A program made the translations under genes and the position numbers. This document shows positions 34,023 through 44,829 of a stretch of DNA of 64,000 nucleotides, one piece after another. The stretch is from Serripes groenlandicus. Lineage: Eukaryota; Mollusca; Bivalvia; Cardiida; Cardiidae. The notes under the pieces were generated by a model. That model saw nothing but the letters and a program-made list of their open reading frames with translations. It did no database searches and was not told the origin of the DNA. The stretch is taken from the NCBI GenBank assembly GCA_031761405.1, contig JASEVX010000013.1, positions 56,916,603 through 56,980,602 of the forward strand. The letters run 5' to 3'. Position 1 is the stretch's first letter. The number at the start of each line of letters is the position of its first letter.

Positions 34023-34150
34023 CTGTTTTCAACAATAGTTAAGTCACATAACGGCGATCAGCTCAACTCTTTGTACCATCGAATGTCCTATCTTTCTTGC
34101 CCTAGGGTTCCACACACTAATCTTCAATAACTACTGTTAACCTCAACGCT
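34023..34150 (-). mobile_element. SINE 3' fragment
   Basis: Minus-strand tail: GTTTTCAACAATAGTTAAGT, CACATAACGGCGATCAGC and CTTTCTTGCCCTAGGGTTCC. The head was not found. Confidence 0.55.
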
Positions 34151-34159
34151 TAAAGTGAC

Positions 34160-35000
34160 ATCTCAATGTCTGGTGTAAGTTTTTGTTTGAAATAGCTCAC
34201 GGTTGAACATGAATACATATGAGACGATCTGTTCGACAAGGTACAAGATGGCTTTATTGTAAAGTGTAGATCCAGATCAGCTTGATCGCCTGCTCAGTCA
34301 TGTCCAAATATACACAGTTTGCAAGTTTGTTAGAAGCTTTTTTTCAAAATGTGAAGAGTTTGATAAGACGGATCTTTTACCTATTCCAATGGACGATCTC
34401 TTATCTGAAAGCAATCAGCTACTTGAAAATGGGTTCTGTATAGAAATCTAAATATTTCAATGTATCAATATAAATATATGGTGAAAAGCTGTAAAACATT
34501 AACATTTTAACTTTTAAGATAATTTGATATTCATTTGATTAACAAAGACTTGAAGAAAAAGAAGAGTTAAATGAAATGTTAGGGGTACAATTTTTTTAAT
34601 TTTGTTATTTACAAATAATATTCAAACATAAAAAAGAGCCCCCTAGGTGTGTATCCAATTTCGTACCACGGACAAAGTCCTTTACATTTCTAAATCCAAA
34701 TTGTCATATTATGAATAGGAGCTCTAAAAACGTTAACAATATTTTGACTGTCGTTATGGGACCGCCTATTGAACTATTGAAGTCGTTTGGATGTATTTAC
34801 CTGTGTATATCGGGATTTGAATAATTTACTTCGATTTTTTGTTGGATAAGTTGAGTACCGCAAATAAAGACTTGACAGGCTAATTCAAAACCGATCTATA
34901 TTTAAAATAGGCAAATAAAACGAACAGAAATGTATCGATGAAAAACATAAATTACTATCTTACATGTAAATATATCCCTTAAGGTAAAGAGCTATCTTTT
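34160..35000. other. AT-rich DNA, nothing recognised
   Basis: No recognisable gene. A short stretch at 34240-34440 could be read as conceptual peptide without stops in pieces, but I cannot match it to any family. Confidence 0.35.
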
Positions 35001-35009
35001 TAGATTAAA

Positions 35010-35928
35010 GCCCCGTCAGACTGGACGGCGACCAGATAATGTACAACGTCGCCGGCAAGCGTGAACACAATGCGAGAAAAAGTCCCAAAATAATTACCGC
35101 ATCCTGAACGATCATACCGCGTTCTCAGGGCGAGCCCGCCAATACCTCTCCAAGCTTATAGAGTTTATATTGAGATTTATGGGATTGGCAACGGCGATCA
35201 CGGCCATTGGGTTCTTACCACACGTCTTCTGCGTGTATTGCGACTGCATGGCGACCATAGGGCGTTTCTTCCACGTGATCACGGCGATTATATAAGCTGG
35301 TCATATTTTCGGAAGTTTCAAGAAGATCAGTATGTAGTCATACAGTATAATTGTGCGTTTGCTGAGTAAAAGCCATGAAAAGCATGGCTGCCGTAGGAGC
35401 GTAGTGCTAGCTTGGTATCCACGCCATGGTCGTATTAAGAACACAGTTAACGCAATGGGAACCCTCCCCCCACAAAAAAAAAGCCATAGGCGCACTGGGA
35501 GCCCCTTGATGACGCTGTAACGTCGTCATGACAACTTCACAAGGACGCCGAACACGTGGTTTGGTCGGTACAGACACGCCAGGATGAGTACGCCATAAAG
35601 TCGTCATGCTTTTCTTATAATGTTAACAACGTCTTTGCCACTCGTGTACTGCGCGTGTACTACGTTCATGGCGATGTATCGACGATTGTCTCATCTCTTC
35701 ACGACAACGCCTCGTTTTAACTGCCTTCCAGGTCAAATCACCGACCATTGACGTTTGTTTTGAACATGCTCAAAACCAAAGCCGTGACTATGCGATCATG
35801 GTGATCACAGCGCGATGCCTGGCGTGTCCGCCACACTTCTACTACGCTTATGGCGACATTGACGCGCTATGGGCCCATTTTTCGTCGCCGTAGCAACGCA
35901 GTAAAGACGCCAGCCCGTCTGACGGAGG
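35010..35928. mobile_element. GC-rich terminal-inverted-repeat element
   Basis: Starts CCCCGTCAGACTGGACGGCG at 35011 and ends with the inverse: reading from the right, CCTCCGTCAGACGGGCTGGC. The ~920-bp interior is much richer in G+C than its surroundings and is full of short inverted words (GGCGATCACGGC, ACGCCATGGTCG, GCGATCATGGTGATC). No transposase frame is visible, so it is non-autonomous. A target duplication is not clear and the superfamily is undetermined. The short minus-strand ORFs over it do not look like genes. Confidence 0.7.
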
Positions 35929-36194
35929 TATTACAGAGATATCTCTAAAACGAATAAATAGTAAAACGGCTTGTCATATGAAACAATCAATGACCTAGTT
36001 TCACTTTAATTCTAGATTAACGTCAATTCATGATAAACTATCTTTACTTGAAATACCATGCATATATTCTTTTACAAATACTTATGGCACTTTAAAATCT
36101 ATCACTTTAATCGCAAGTTATACACTTTCTAATAAGGTCTCCATGTCAAACAATGCTTTGAAAAAAAACAAAAAACAACCGTTATAATTATGAG

Positions 36195-36330
36195 ACTTGT
36201 TTAGACCCAGTTCATCCAGGATACAGGCAGTCTGATCAGGCTCTGCGCTGTTCGCTAAATCCCGAACATTAAGATAATCATATTGCAATAAGCACGAATT
36301 ATGCATTGCTTTTGATGTACTCGTAAGCCG
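36195..36330. repeat. Dispersed bivalve-type repeat fragment
   Basis: CCAGTTCATCCAGGATACAGG, GTCTGATCAGGCTCTGCGC and TGTTCGCTAAATCCCGAAC resemble a SINE-like repeat common in bivalve sequence, which on translation gives phrases such as NSAEPDQTA. This is recollection, not a search. The 136-residue minus ORF is explained by it. Confidence 0.5.
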
Positions 36331-36334
36331 TCGT

Positions 36335-37445
36335 AAACTCGTCATCATCGACTGTTTAAGGCAATCTATTGTAATATATATTTTTTGAGACAATTTGAAG
36401 ATTCTACAGGGGTAATAGAAGGATAAAAACGATAGCTTTGTGTAAACCCTGAACGTTTTATGCACTTCTATGTGTGACTTATGTGTTGATCGAGCACCGG
36501 ATGACCCTAGACATGTGTTTGCCTTCACAAAAACATATTGATTTTACTCAAAGCAAACCTTTTTTCGTTATCCAAAAATGGATCTTATCTGCTGCTTGGA
36601 GGCATTTTTTTAAAAAGCAACACCGGATTGTACCGATATTTAAATATTTGACTAAATAACCTATTATTATGAGACTTCTGAACGTCAGTCTTTGCATTCC
36701 AATTGCGTCAATAATATTTCATAATGGTATTGATCCGTCACAAACAGTATGGTCCATGTCACAGAAAATCGGGCCTTAACTGGTCTTTCCCCAACAATAT
36801 CTGCCCTATTACTCAGTCAAACCCTATGTATGTTGCGGGTGCTCGAACGAAAGGATTTTGAGTGTCAAAAAGGTATTTTAAAACATAGAAATTGCCCCTT
36901 ATTTAGAACTTTTTGTGTTTCTGTCCTGTTCACAGACAGTTATGGATACATTATTTATGGAGAAAATGCTTCGCAATTACCATTCACAAAATGCTGTTAT
37001 CTCTGAAGTGTCGTTCTACTAAACACCCAAACAGGTTCGATTAGTGTATGAAGTAGTAAACATTATGCCTCGAAGTTTCAGTTATATGTAACTATATGTC
37101 TAAACCTTGTCATACCTGGATCAGTAACATCATATCATGCTAAACTATAACATGTAATAGAATCGTCAAAATTTAAACACCCGAACAAATATATGTGGTC
37201 TGCTTGTGAAGCAGGTGTGTCGTTATTTGAAAACTTGCTTATAATTGTCATGTTTACCGAACCCTTATTCAAAATTCGTTGAAAACATTTTAACAGAAAA
37301 GAAACTTCAAAAATCTGTTCATAATGTATGTTGACACCTCTGTAGCTTCATACGTTATAGAGAGAGAAAAGGTTTCTTCGGATAAACTTTTTCGCCTTTT
37401 CGCAATGTTTCGATTGTTTGTATGAAGTTTTACTTCATATATTGT
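36335..37445. other. No recognised feature
   Basis: Several ORFs of 60-85 codons occur, but none has family resemblance or a convincing start or splice context. Confidence 0.4.
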
Positions 37446-37449
37446 TTGT

Positions 37450-37630
37450 TATATCACGGTTTTTTGGGAGTAGTAACCAGTACAACTGGAACATTTATTC
37501 TGACTCTTGAGCGCAAGGCCGGAAAGATATTGCTATCATTTTTGGCCTGGGGCTTTAGACACTGGTCATAGTAGTAATACCATGTGTTTCGAAGTTGGCA
37601 GCCTGCCAATTGCTGTTAGCACCAAACAAC
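37450..37630 (-). mobile_element. SINE remnant
   Basis: TATATCACGGTTTTTTGGGAG and AGTAACCAGTAC are the complement of the tail (GTACTGGCAACC...CCGTGATATA) of the 6611-6860 subtype. The rest is strongly decayed. Confidence 0.5.
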
Positions 37631-37879
37631 GCATAATAGATTGAGACTGCGCGAGAAAAATAGTTCATCATGGATTCAACAAAACTGCATTTAAAAGATT
37701 AGGATCTCCGCCATAAATATCATTTTAATGAAGTTGAAACATCAGTGAAAAACTTAAGGCGTGAGTACTCCAATATAAGTTGCTTTAAAAAATAATGCGC
37801 CGAGAGGTCAAATATGGACTCTTGTTAACATTATTAGCAATTGCGAAGAAGAACGGAAAAAAGGAAGAAGTCACGTATA

Positions 37880-38085
37880 TACAGTGGCGGATTAAGGAGG
37901 GGGTGCGTAGGGCTCGTGCGTCGAAAAATGAATGTTAAACAAAGAAAAGCTAGGCAAATTAAGACGCGGATCTAGCGGGTGCCCACAGGGCCCGTGCCCG
38001 ACTTTTTCCACCCCACGAAAGAAGTCACGTGAAATATACAATGGCGGATTAACAGGTGGGGCCGTATGGCCCGTGGGGGCATCAT
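37880..38085. repeat. Three repeats of a GGCGGAT-initial terminus
   Basis: AGTGGCGGATTAAGGAGGGG (37882), CGCGGATCTAGCGGGTGCC (37965) and ATGGCGGATTAACAGGTGG (38040) each run into G+C-rich GGGC(T/C)CGTGC(G/C). GTGGCGGAT is a common start of DNA-transposon ends; here it appears as nested or tandem ends without a visible interior. Confidence 0.55.
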
Positions 38086-38524
38086 ACATATCAGACAAGC
38101 GCCGGTCCAAATTCGCCCCTCAAAGCCCGGTCGGACACCGGGCAGACATTGACCGAGGAAAGGCGTTGTCTGGCCGACCATCCAATGGGTCTCGCAGGTT
38201 TTAAAAGCCGGGTCATCGCATCATTAATCATATTCCAGTCGCACTCTTCACAGAAGGTAGCAATTTAACACACAGATTGTCACAACAGTGTCAGAGTAAC
38301 AGTACTACAATATGACCTATAACAGAAGGGATGACTGAAGGAGGAGGAGAGGGCAGTACCCACAAGAGAGGGAGAGTGGCAGTAAATGGAATGAGACCTC
38401 TCCTCTTCAGCCACCAATGCACCAATAACTAAGTTGTAGAGGTAGCGTGCAAACGCAAACCTCTCCCTTAATCGTGCTGTGCAGGTGTCAGCAAGTGCTG
38501 TGGAGGTATCAACGGCATTTTCGT

Positions 38525-38990
38525 TAGAATGCTTGTCTTAATGATATCTAAGTCAAGTTCGAATATGGGTCATATTCAGTCAGAAACTAGGTCACTAGGC
38601 GAAATTGAAAGGAAATATTTTTAACATAATGTAGGCTGCATTTTTAACTTGAGCATGTTGAAACTGAATGTCTGTCTTGATGATATGTAGGCCAAGTTTG
38701 AATATTAGTCATGTCTGTTAAAAAACTAGTTCACTTGGATAAATTGTAAAAAAAATCTTGTCAACACTGTAAAGGCTACGTAAGGGTTATATCAGGTAAA
38801 CAAAATAGTTTACTAGGCCAAATGAAGGAAACTCTTGATAACACACTGCATGTTGCATTTTGAATCTTTGTCAGAATAATTGTCTTGATGTTTTTTGCAT
38901 ATTTCAAACACTTTCTTCCTGTCTAGTACATGGTTTAGAGAACTATTTCAACTTGATGGAAAGTGATTTAACATTGACATATTTCTCAAT
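38525..38990. repeat. ~140-bp dispersed repeat, two to three copies
   Basis: TGTCTTAATGATATCTAAGTC and AAGTTCGAATATGGGTCAT at 38535 recur as TGTCTTGATGATATGTAGGCC and AAGTTTGAATATTAGTCAT at 38672, with AACTAG(G/T)TCAC after each. A third degraded copy is near 38885. This repeat type is familiar from many molluscs. Confidence 0.72.
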
Positions 38991-39284
38991 ATAATAATGC
39001 AGAAACTTCGAAATATTCTACCTAAACCTGCTGTCAAATGTCCATTTGATTCTTCATGTCTTAAATGTGTATACTTGTGAGCTCTTGCACTCAAACGAGC
39101 GATATAGTGGCAAAAAGGTATTTCTGTTTTTAAATTGGTAGTTTAATAAGATTTACTAATTTTGATAGCAATGCTACATAAAATGTTATAATACCGTATT
39201 AATCATTCATTCATGTAGTAACGAGATCTGAATTAATGAATATTCCTCCACAATATATCGTTTATTACTGACTACTATGTCTAT

Positions 39285-40025
39285 TAAAGTCAGGTACAGG
39301 TCAATATTGTTGAGTAATAATAAGTAATTATATTCAGGTACAGGTCAATAGTGTTGACCATTTATATTCTATTAAGGTCAGGTACAGGTCAATATTGTTG
39401 AGTAATAATACTCTATTAAGGTCAGGTAGAGATCAATATTGTTGAGTATTAGTACCATATTAAGGTATGGTTCGGATCAATATTGTTAAATATCAGTATA
39501 TTATTAAAGTCATGTAGAGGTCAATATTGGGAAGTAGTAGTACTATATTAAGATCTGGTACAGGTCATTACTGTTGATAACAGTACTCTATTAAGGTCAG
39601 GTACATGTCAATATTGTTGAGTATCAGTAATCTGTTAAGGTCTGGTACATGTCAATATTGTTGAGTATCAGTAATCTGTTAAGGTCTGGTACATGTCAAT
39701 ATGTGATCAGTAGTACTATATTAAGATCATAATCAGGTCAATATTGTTGCGTATTAATGATCTAATAAGGTCATGTACAGGTCTTTATTGTTACAAAGTT
39801 CGTGAACAGGTCAATATTGTTAGGGAGTACTATTTCCAATATCCGAATCAGGTCAATATAGTGGAATTTTGATATTGCACAAATGTTAAAATCAGTTGAA
39901 TAATGTTGAGTATTATAATGTATTAAGGTCAGGTCGTTATTGTTAAGCTAACCTTGTTTACAAATTTCAGGATCAGGTCAATAATGTAAGGTAGTACGTT
40001 TTTACAATATCAGAATCTGGTCAAT
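39285..40025. repeat. 44-bp minisatellite, second array (left part)
   Basis: About 15 units of the family at 14.64-15.85 kb, with a perfect AGGTCA-N5-AGGTCA at 39375-39391 and several one-mismatch versions. It is cut by the hairpin/Crypton-like insertion and resumes at 40780. Confidence 0.88.
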
Positions 40026-40030
40026 ATTGT

Positions 40031-40217
40031 ACAGCTATTTACTCCTCTTGAGGTCAATAGTGAAACATTATTCTTCCAAGTGAATGACTATTGACCCGAA
40101 ATAGAGAACTATTAACCAAGACGAAGTCGAGGTCAATAGTTCGCTATTTCGGGTCAATAGTCATTTGCGAGGAAGAATAGTGTTTCACCATTGAACTCAA
40201 AAGGAGTAAATAGCTGT
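40031..40217. repeat. 187-bp near-perfect hairpin
   Basis: Left arm from ACAGCTATTTACTCCTCTTG at 40031 to about 40122. The right arm, read in reverse complement, begins ACAGCTATTTACTCCTTTTG and ends at 40217. By eye about 90% of roughly 90 positions pair, around a central gap of a few bases near 40124. Arms contain GACTATTGACCC and AACTATT(A/G)ACC words that recur beyond the neighbouring ORF at 40615-40680. Confidence 0.88.
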
Positions 40218-40284
40218 TTTATTATATATCTTCATGAAAAACGCATATTTTAACTAGTTTATTTATTACATTGCTGTCATCATT

Positions 40285-40611
40285 TTAATTGGGTAAATTA
40301 ATTGGGTATTTCTCCCCATTTTGTTTCATCAGATTCGCGTAAAATCTTCTCAAGTAGGCATTAAATAGCTCTTCTAATGAAAACTGATCATCAACCATCG
40401 TGTACTGGTTCAACAAGTTCTCAGAAACTTTAAAAACACTTTTAGTTGCTTTTAAATGACTTTGTTCAACCAAAAGATCCAATTCTTCCTCCGTCGCAAG
40501 ATTAAAACGGTCCATTGTTGTTGTGTTGTCATGATAGCGTTCTGAATAATATGCTTTCAAAACGCTTGCATCACAAACGCGTTTAGTGTACGTAAAGCGC
40601 GGTAACGACAC
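40285..40611 (-). CDS. Crypton/KIAA1958-like recombinase N-terminal fragment
   Basis: 108 codons. From residue 33 (MDRFNLATEEELDLLVEQSH) through SVFKVSENLL to FNAYLRRFYANLMKQNGEKY the sequence matches the N-terminal region of Crypton-type tyrosine recombinases and their domesticated relatives (KIAA1958, ZMYM, QRICH1/KCTD1-associated domains). That region has the form F..(A/L)(T/S)EEEL..L(V/I)E...N.KT......N....YL....., then L..FY...RK..GE.Y. These proteins go on to a catalytic domain with the R...H-x-x-R...Y residues; here translation stops just after GEKYPINLPN, so none of these is present. It lies between a 187-bp hairpin and ATTGA-rich flank, all inside a 44-bp array. I read it as a mobile-element-borne 5' fragment, probably without function. 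The start at 40611 is only the first ATG; the one at residue 33 is equally plausible. Confidence 0.55.
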   Translation of the reverse strand: MSLPRFTYTKRVCDASVLKAYYSERYHDNTTTMDRFNLATEEELDLLVEQSHLKATKSVFKVSENLLNQYTMVDDQFSLEELFNAYLRRFYANLMKQNGEKYPINLPN

Positions 40612-40779
40612 AGATGAACTATTGACTCGAAAATGGACTATTGAACCTGAATTTAAGAATAAAAGCGAAAAGGGGTCAAATAGTCATTTTTTTATTGAAT
40701 CACACGTGACTGCTTCTCGTCTAATCAAATACTTTGATTCATAGTAGGTATATAATAAAGTTGAGTTATTAAATTGCAC

Positions 40780-40960
40780 CAAGGTCAGAATCAGGTCAAT
40801 ATTGTTGAGCATTATAGTCTATGAAGGTCAGGTACAGGACGTTATTGTTTAGTAAATCTTGTTTACAAAGTTTAGCATCAGGTGAATATTGTAAAGTAAT
40901 ACTATTTCAACAAGATCAAACTCATGTCAATGTTGTTGAGTAAATATATAACCGAAAGCA
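40780..40960. repeat. 44-bp minisatellite, second array (right part)
   Basis: Resumes after the insertion with a perfect AGGTCA-GAATC-AGGTCA at 40782-40798, then GGTCAGGTACAGGACG and ATCAGGTGAATATTG units. Confidence 0.82.
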
Positions 40961-40984
40961 TCTTATCTGTTTTTGTTTGTTTGT

Positions 40985-41760
40985 AGTTACGAACAATACA
41001 GATAGAGATCAGCGCAGATGCTCAGTGTGATCTGGATCTCCGCTTGTCCTGGATCTCCGCTTGTCGCCAATGTCATGTTATTAGTTTACCTGTAATGCCC
41101 CACATAGAACACACTGGATGTGTGAGTCAATACCTTTTAGAAATAATATATTTCCCACATAAACCTTATGAGTGCTGTTTCGTTGTATTATTCACTCAGT
41201 TAAAACGACTATTTCAAACACCTTAGACACGAACTATTTATACATTTACGTTTACCGGAATTTGAATTGTTAATTACGGATCTGTGCGACAAGACATTTT
41301 ACAAACTATAATCTTTCCACATGAGCCGTGATTATGAAGGCATGCGTCACATTATGTATGCATATAAAGCTTTATCATAGATGTAATGCTATACAATTAT
41401 GTTGAATACAAAATGGTGGATTTCAATAGATTTGTTTTAAAGAGTTAAGGTTCATAGGTAAATGGGTATTATTGTAGATGCTCAAACCGATGGAATCCTT
41501 TACAGTGTATTGCGTCTACAACGGTAGAGATGTGTTTGGTTTTGTCCAACATAACCGTACATTTCTTGAATAGAAAGGCGATGCGGCTTCAATCAATTAG
41601 TTCAACGGTTTTGATTATTAAGAAGTAAGAGTGCAAGTTTTTACACACACCGGGTTCAGACCAGTAACTTACGTATCCCATAGCAACGAACGAAAATGTG
41701 TAAATCATCAGTTAAATGGGGGCACTCAATGATAAAGTTCTATTTTAACCAATACTTAAC
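40985..41760. repeat. Duplicated 25-kb-type module (unit 3)
   Basis: Matches 25.02-25.83 kb in order: GATCAGCGCAGATGCTCAGTG, CCAATGTCATGTTATTAG, GAGTCAATACCTTTTAGAAA, then one 165-bp-type copy (CCTTTACAGTGTATTGCGTC, CAACGGTAGAGATG, GTTTTGTCCAACATAACCG). GATTATTAAGAAGTAAGAG closes it as at 25673. Confidence 0.72.
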
Positions 41761-41824
41761 GCCAAATGAACCCTTTCCTATATACATAACAAATGACATT
41801 TGGTATTATTGTTAAACTGTTTAA

Positions 41825-43220
41825 AGGTTGAAAAAAAGGAAAGGATGACCCAAATAATTATAAAACTATTACTCTGTCGTCTGCTATTTTCAAACTATAC
41901 GAGGCCTTACTTGTATAGATTGTCAAATCAGATACCAATGTCAGCTTAAACCCTTTACAGTTTGGATTTCAAAAGGGTGTGAGCTGTACAATGACATCCT
42001 TCTTACTGAAAAATGTATCTGCCATGCAAGATAATCTGGAAGCTAAAAATATTCCTGCTTCTTAGACATTAAAAAAGCATTCGATATAGTTTGGCACATT
42101 GAAGTGTTCCATAAACTGCATGAAGTGAAAGTAAGTACTGCTACCCTTTAATCCGTAATTAGTTTATATGATAAGGCTGAATCATATGTTCTCTTCAGAG
42201 GATATAAATCAGATCCATTTAATGTGACGGTTGGGACTAGAGAGGGGGGGGGGGGTGAGTTCACCATTGTTCTACCTTTGTATTATAAATGGACTACTCT
42301 GTACGTTAGATAATAGTCGGTACGGTCATGTCAAGCGCTATGAATGACACCATAGTTTTTTCTATAGGACTTTCTGTGTGTGAAATTGTTACAGCTAGAA
42401 AAATGTCATAGATTTCGAATGCTTTATTGATAAACGTAAGTTAAACCTGTTTGATCAACTCTGCAGTCTGAATCTTAATAACATTATTAAGGTATTTTTT
42501 ATGAAACGGTTATGTAGTTTCTGCTTGTAAAACTGTACCCAGTCTGGATATTTGTCAGATATTTTGTTCATTCTTAAAAAGATAAGGGCTAATAAATCAT
42601 TTGTTTCCTTATTACAAAAATGGTATATGTGCAAGAAGTCTGAATGGAAAAGTACAATAACAAAGACTGTTAATGCATTTTTTTCACTGAGCACTGGTCA
42701 ACAGTGATCCAGACCTTTACTTATTTGCCAAAATTCCTCCTGCTTTCTGTGAAAGCTTACTTTAGCATAAAAGTAAATGCAAATACAAATATAAAAAACA
42801 CTGCAGAAATATCATTTAAAGTATTTCTGCTCGGGTCTGTTTACAATAATAAAGTGCTACCTTGTTTAAAACGTTGTATCGCTGTACACGAAATTAGTAG
42901 CAAAACAATGGATGCTTTATTTCACACATATGACATCGAGTTATATAGGTATGTCTACTAATATACTGAATATATCAAACCATGTATATTACTCCGAGGT
43001 CCAATACCAGAGTTTAAATACCTTTTACATGTCTGGCATATGGACTTCATAACATCGATTTGATCCTAACCTTTATATAAAGATATACTGTCCCCTGCCA
43101 TTCCCCTGCCTGAGAACTGCTGTACATGCTATGACAATATGTGTAAATAGTCTAATTTGTTGTGAAATATAGGATGGAAATGTATTTCCATTCCTACTTT
43201 GTTCCTAGTTTGACATTACT

Positions 43221-43257
<37 letters not shown>

Positions 43258-43301
43258 CTCTCTCTCTCTCGCTCTCTCCTCTCTCTCTCTCTCTCTCTCT
43301 C

Positions 43302-43354
<53 letters not shown>

Positions 43355-43515
43355 ATATATCTATCTCTCTCATCTCTCTCACTCTTTCTCTTTCTCTCTC
43401 TCTCTTTCTCTCTTTTTCGATGTATTTTATCTTATTAATACATTGTAATTAATTATTATGTTTACGTACCTCTCCATTGTAATTTAGAGGAAATAAAGAT
43501 ATGAATGACTGAATG
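41825..43515 (+). mobile_element. Degenerate LINE with reverse transcriptase
   Basis: From 41838 the frame reads GKDDPNNYKTITLSSAIFKL, then NPLQFGFQKGVSCTMTSFLL. After a +1 shift near 42056 comes CFLDIKKAFDIVWH, the RT motif A with its catalytic Asp, then LFRGYKSDPF and VTVGTREGG (motif B region) at about 42190-42250. A G-run (42244-42255) and deletions follow, and I find no YADD or FADD. The 3' end AATTTAGAGGAAATAAAGAT with ATGAATGACTGAATG tail at 43480-43515 is typical of jockey/CR1-group LINEs. Stops and shifts make it inactive. It sits inside unit 3, where units 1 and 2 have uninterrupted sequence. Confidence 0.82.
43218..43420. repeat. CT microsatellite
   Basis: About 200 bp of nearly pure (CT)n with TATATATC and CTTT interruptions, within the 3' part of the LINE. 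The Ser/Leu-rich ORF is an artefact. Confidence 0.95.
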
Positions 43516-43885
43516 TCAATTACAATAAATTTAAAAAGCAAATAATTAAGTAGGTACATGTTTCTAGAAGTCATTCGTAGTCACGTACTAAAGAACTCTA
43601 GAAACTAGTTATACTTCAGTTATTTTATCCCTTTTTGATCACCAAAACATACGCTGTTGGTACCAACAATATATATATTTGAATGAGTAATATACGATAT
43701 ATTGTAGAGCCAAGATCAGTTAAATACACCTTTTATACGACGAATGAACCCCGTCAGCCATAGTAACAGACGAACAGGTGTAGTTGCCATGCTGGACAGA
43801 TATAACATCCGTCTACCGTTTAAGATACACTGACAAATATAATAATGTGTATTACGGGTGTTACCCTTCACTTAAAATGGTCCAT
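43510..43885. repeat. Duplicated module (copy at 43.5 kb)
   Basis: Starts abruptly at the LINE tail with GAATGTCAATTACAATAAAT and AAAAAGCAAATAATTAAGTAG, then CATACGCTGTTGGTACCAAC, ATATTGTAGAGCCAAGATC, CGACGAATGAAC and ACAGACGAACAGGTGTAG as at 16 and 27 kb. The segment left of GAATGTC in the other copies is missing here. Confidence 0.8.
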
Positions 43886-44445
43886 TATTTCGATCATTAC
43901 AGCAGGTGTGGTACTCTGTTACAAGAAGAGTGGTTTAAGGCCTTATACGATTGATACCGTATTTTATACGATAATCGACGGAATTTTGAGACCAATAATG
44001 TGTTGTTGTACACAACGTCCTAATGTATTCGCCATTACAACCGTAAAAATGCAAATCGTGTTGTTTACATAACCGTTTTCGTTTCTGTAAGAGAGAAATG
44101 ACATTTGTTAAGGTTCAAATGCGGACGTTACATTGTGTAGTAGTGCATTTGGATGCGAACAGTCACTATTTAGAATCACGTCGAAAAAAGTGAGCTGTCA
44201 TGTGATATAGTTTGGTTGAGAATTGAGTTTATTCAATGTCATCTGAATCTTCATCGACTACTTGGACTGGTACCATGTTGTACCCATCCATAGTTATGAA
44301 AATTGTCGATATAACACCAGTATATTATTACTTGGACTGGTACCATGTCAAACATATCAATAGCTATGTAGTTTTCAATATGACACCAGTATACGATTAT
44401 TGGACTTGTACAATGTCGTCCCAAAACAATAGATATACATAGTAC
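43886..44445. repeat. Segment shared with 27.5-28.05 kb, plus ~60-bp repeats
   Basis: AGGTTCAAATGCGGACGTTAC, GTGATATAGTTTGGTTGAGA and CAATGTCATCTGAATC match 27715-27850. ATTACTTGGACTGGTACCATG then recurs at about 44258, 44328 and 44396 with CCATAGTTATG or CAATAGCTATG; related words are at 27863-28010. Confidence 0.65.
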
Positions 44446-44449
44446 ACTA

Positions 44450-44770
44450 GTAGGTGTTGATGGGTTGGGGAGATAGACACGGTACGTTCGTAAGTGTTTA
44501 TGGGTTGATGTATATAGACAGGGAACGTTCGTAAGTGTTCGTGGGTTGGTGTATATAGGTAGATTCGGTACGTTTGACAGTGTTCGTTGGTTGGTTTTAA
44601 TAGGTACACATGCTTCGGTCGTAATTATTGGTAGGTTGGTGTAAATAAGTACACATGATATATTCGTAAGTGTTCGTGGTTTGGTCTACATGGAGACACG
44701 GTCCATTCGTACGTGATCGGGGTCGTTGTAGACATGGTACGTTCCAAGTCTTCGTGGATTGGTGTATATT
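44450..44770. repeat. 45-bp minisatellite, third array
   Basis: About 7 units of the 17.03-17.95 kb family (CGTTCGTAAGTGTTCGTGGG, TTGGTGTATATAGGTAGA), followed as before by the 18-kb-type module. Confidence 0.88.
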
Positions 44771-44829
44771 GCGAAACTAGGTTATATTACAAATCACGAA
44801 GGCACTTGATCCGAATTAGTCTGCCATTA

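Noticed and set aside
36118..36528. 136-residue minus-strand protein
   Set aside because: Its recognisable part derives from a dispersed repeat (NSAEPDQTA phrase); no domain otherwise.
43162..43452. Ser/Leu-rich protein of 96 residues
   Set aside because: It is the translation of a (CT)n microsatellite.
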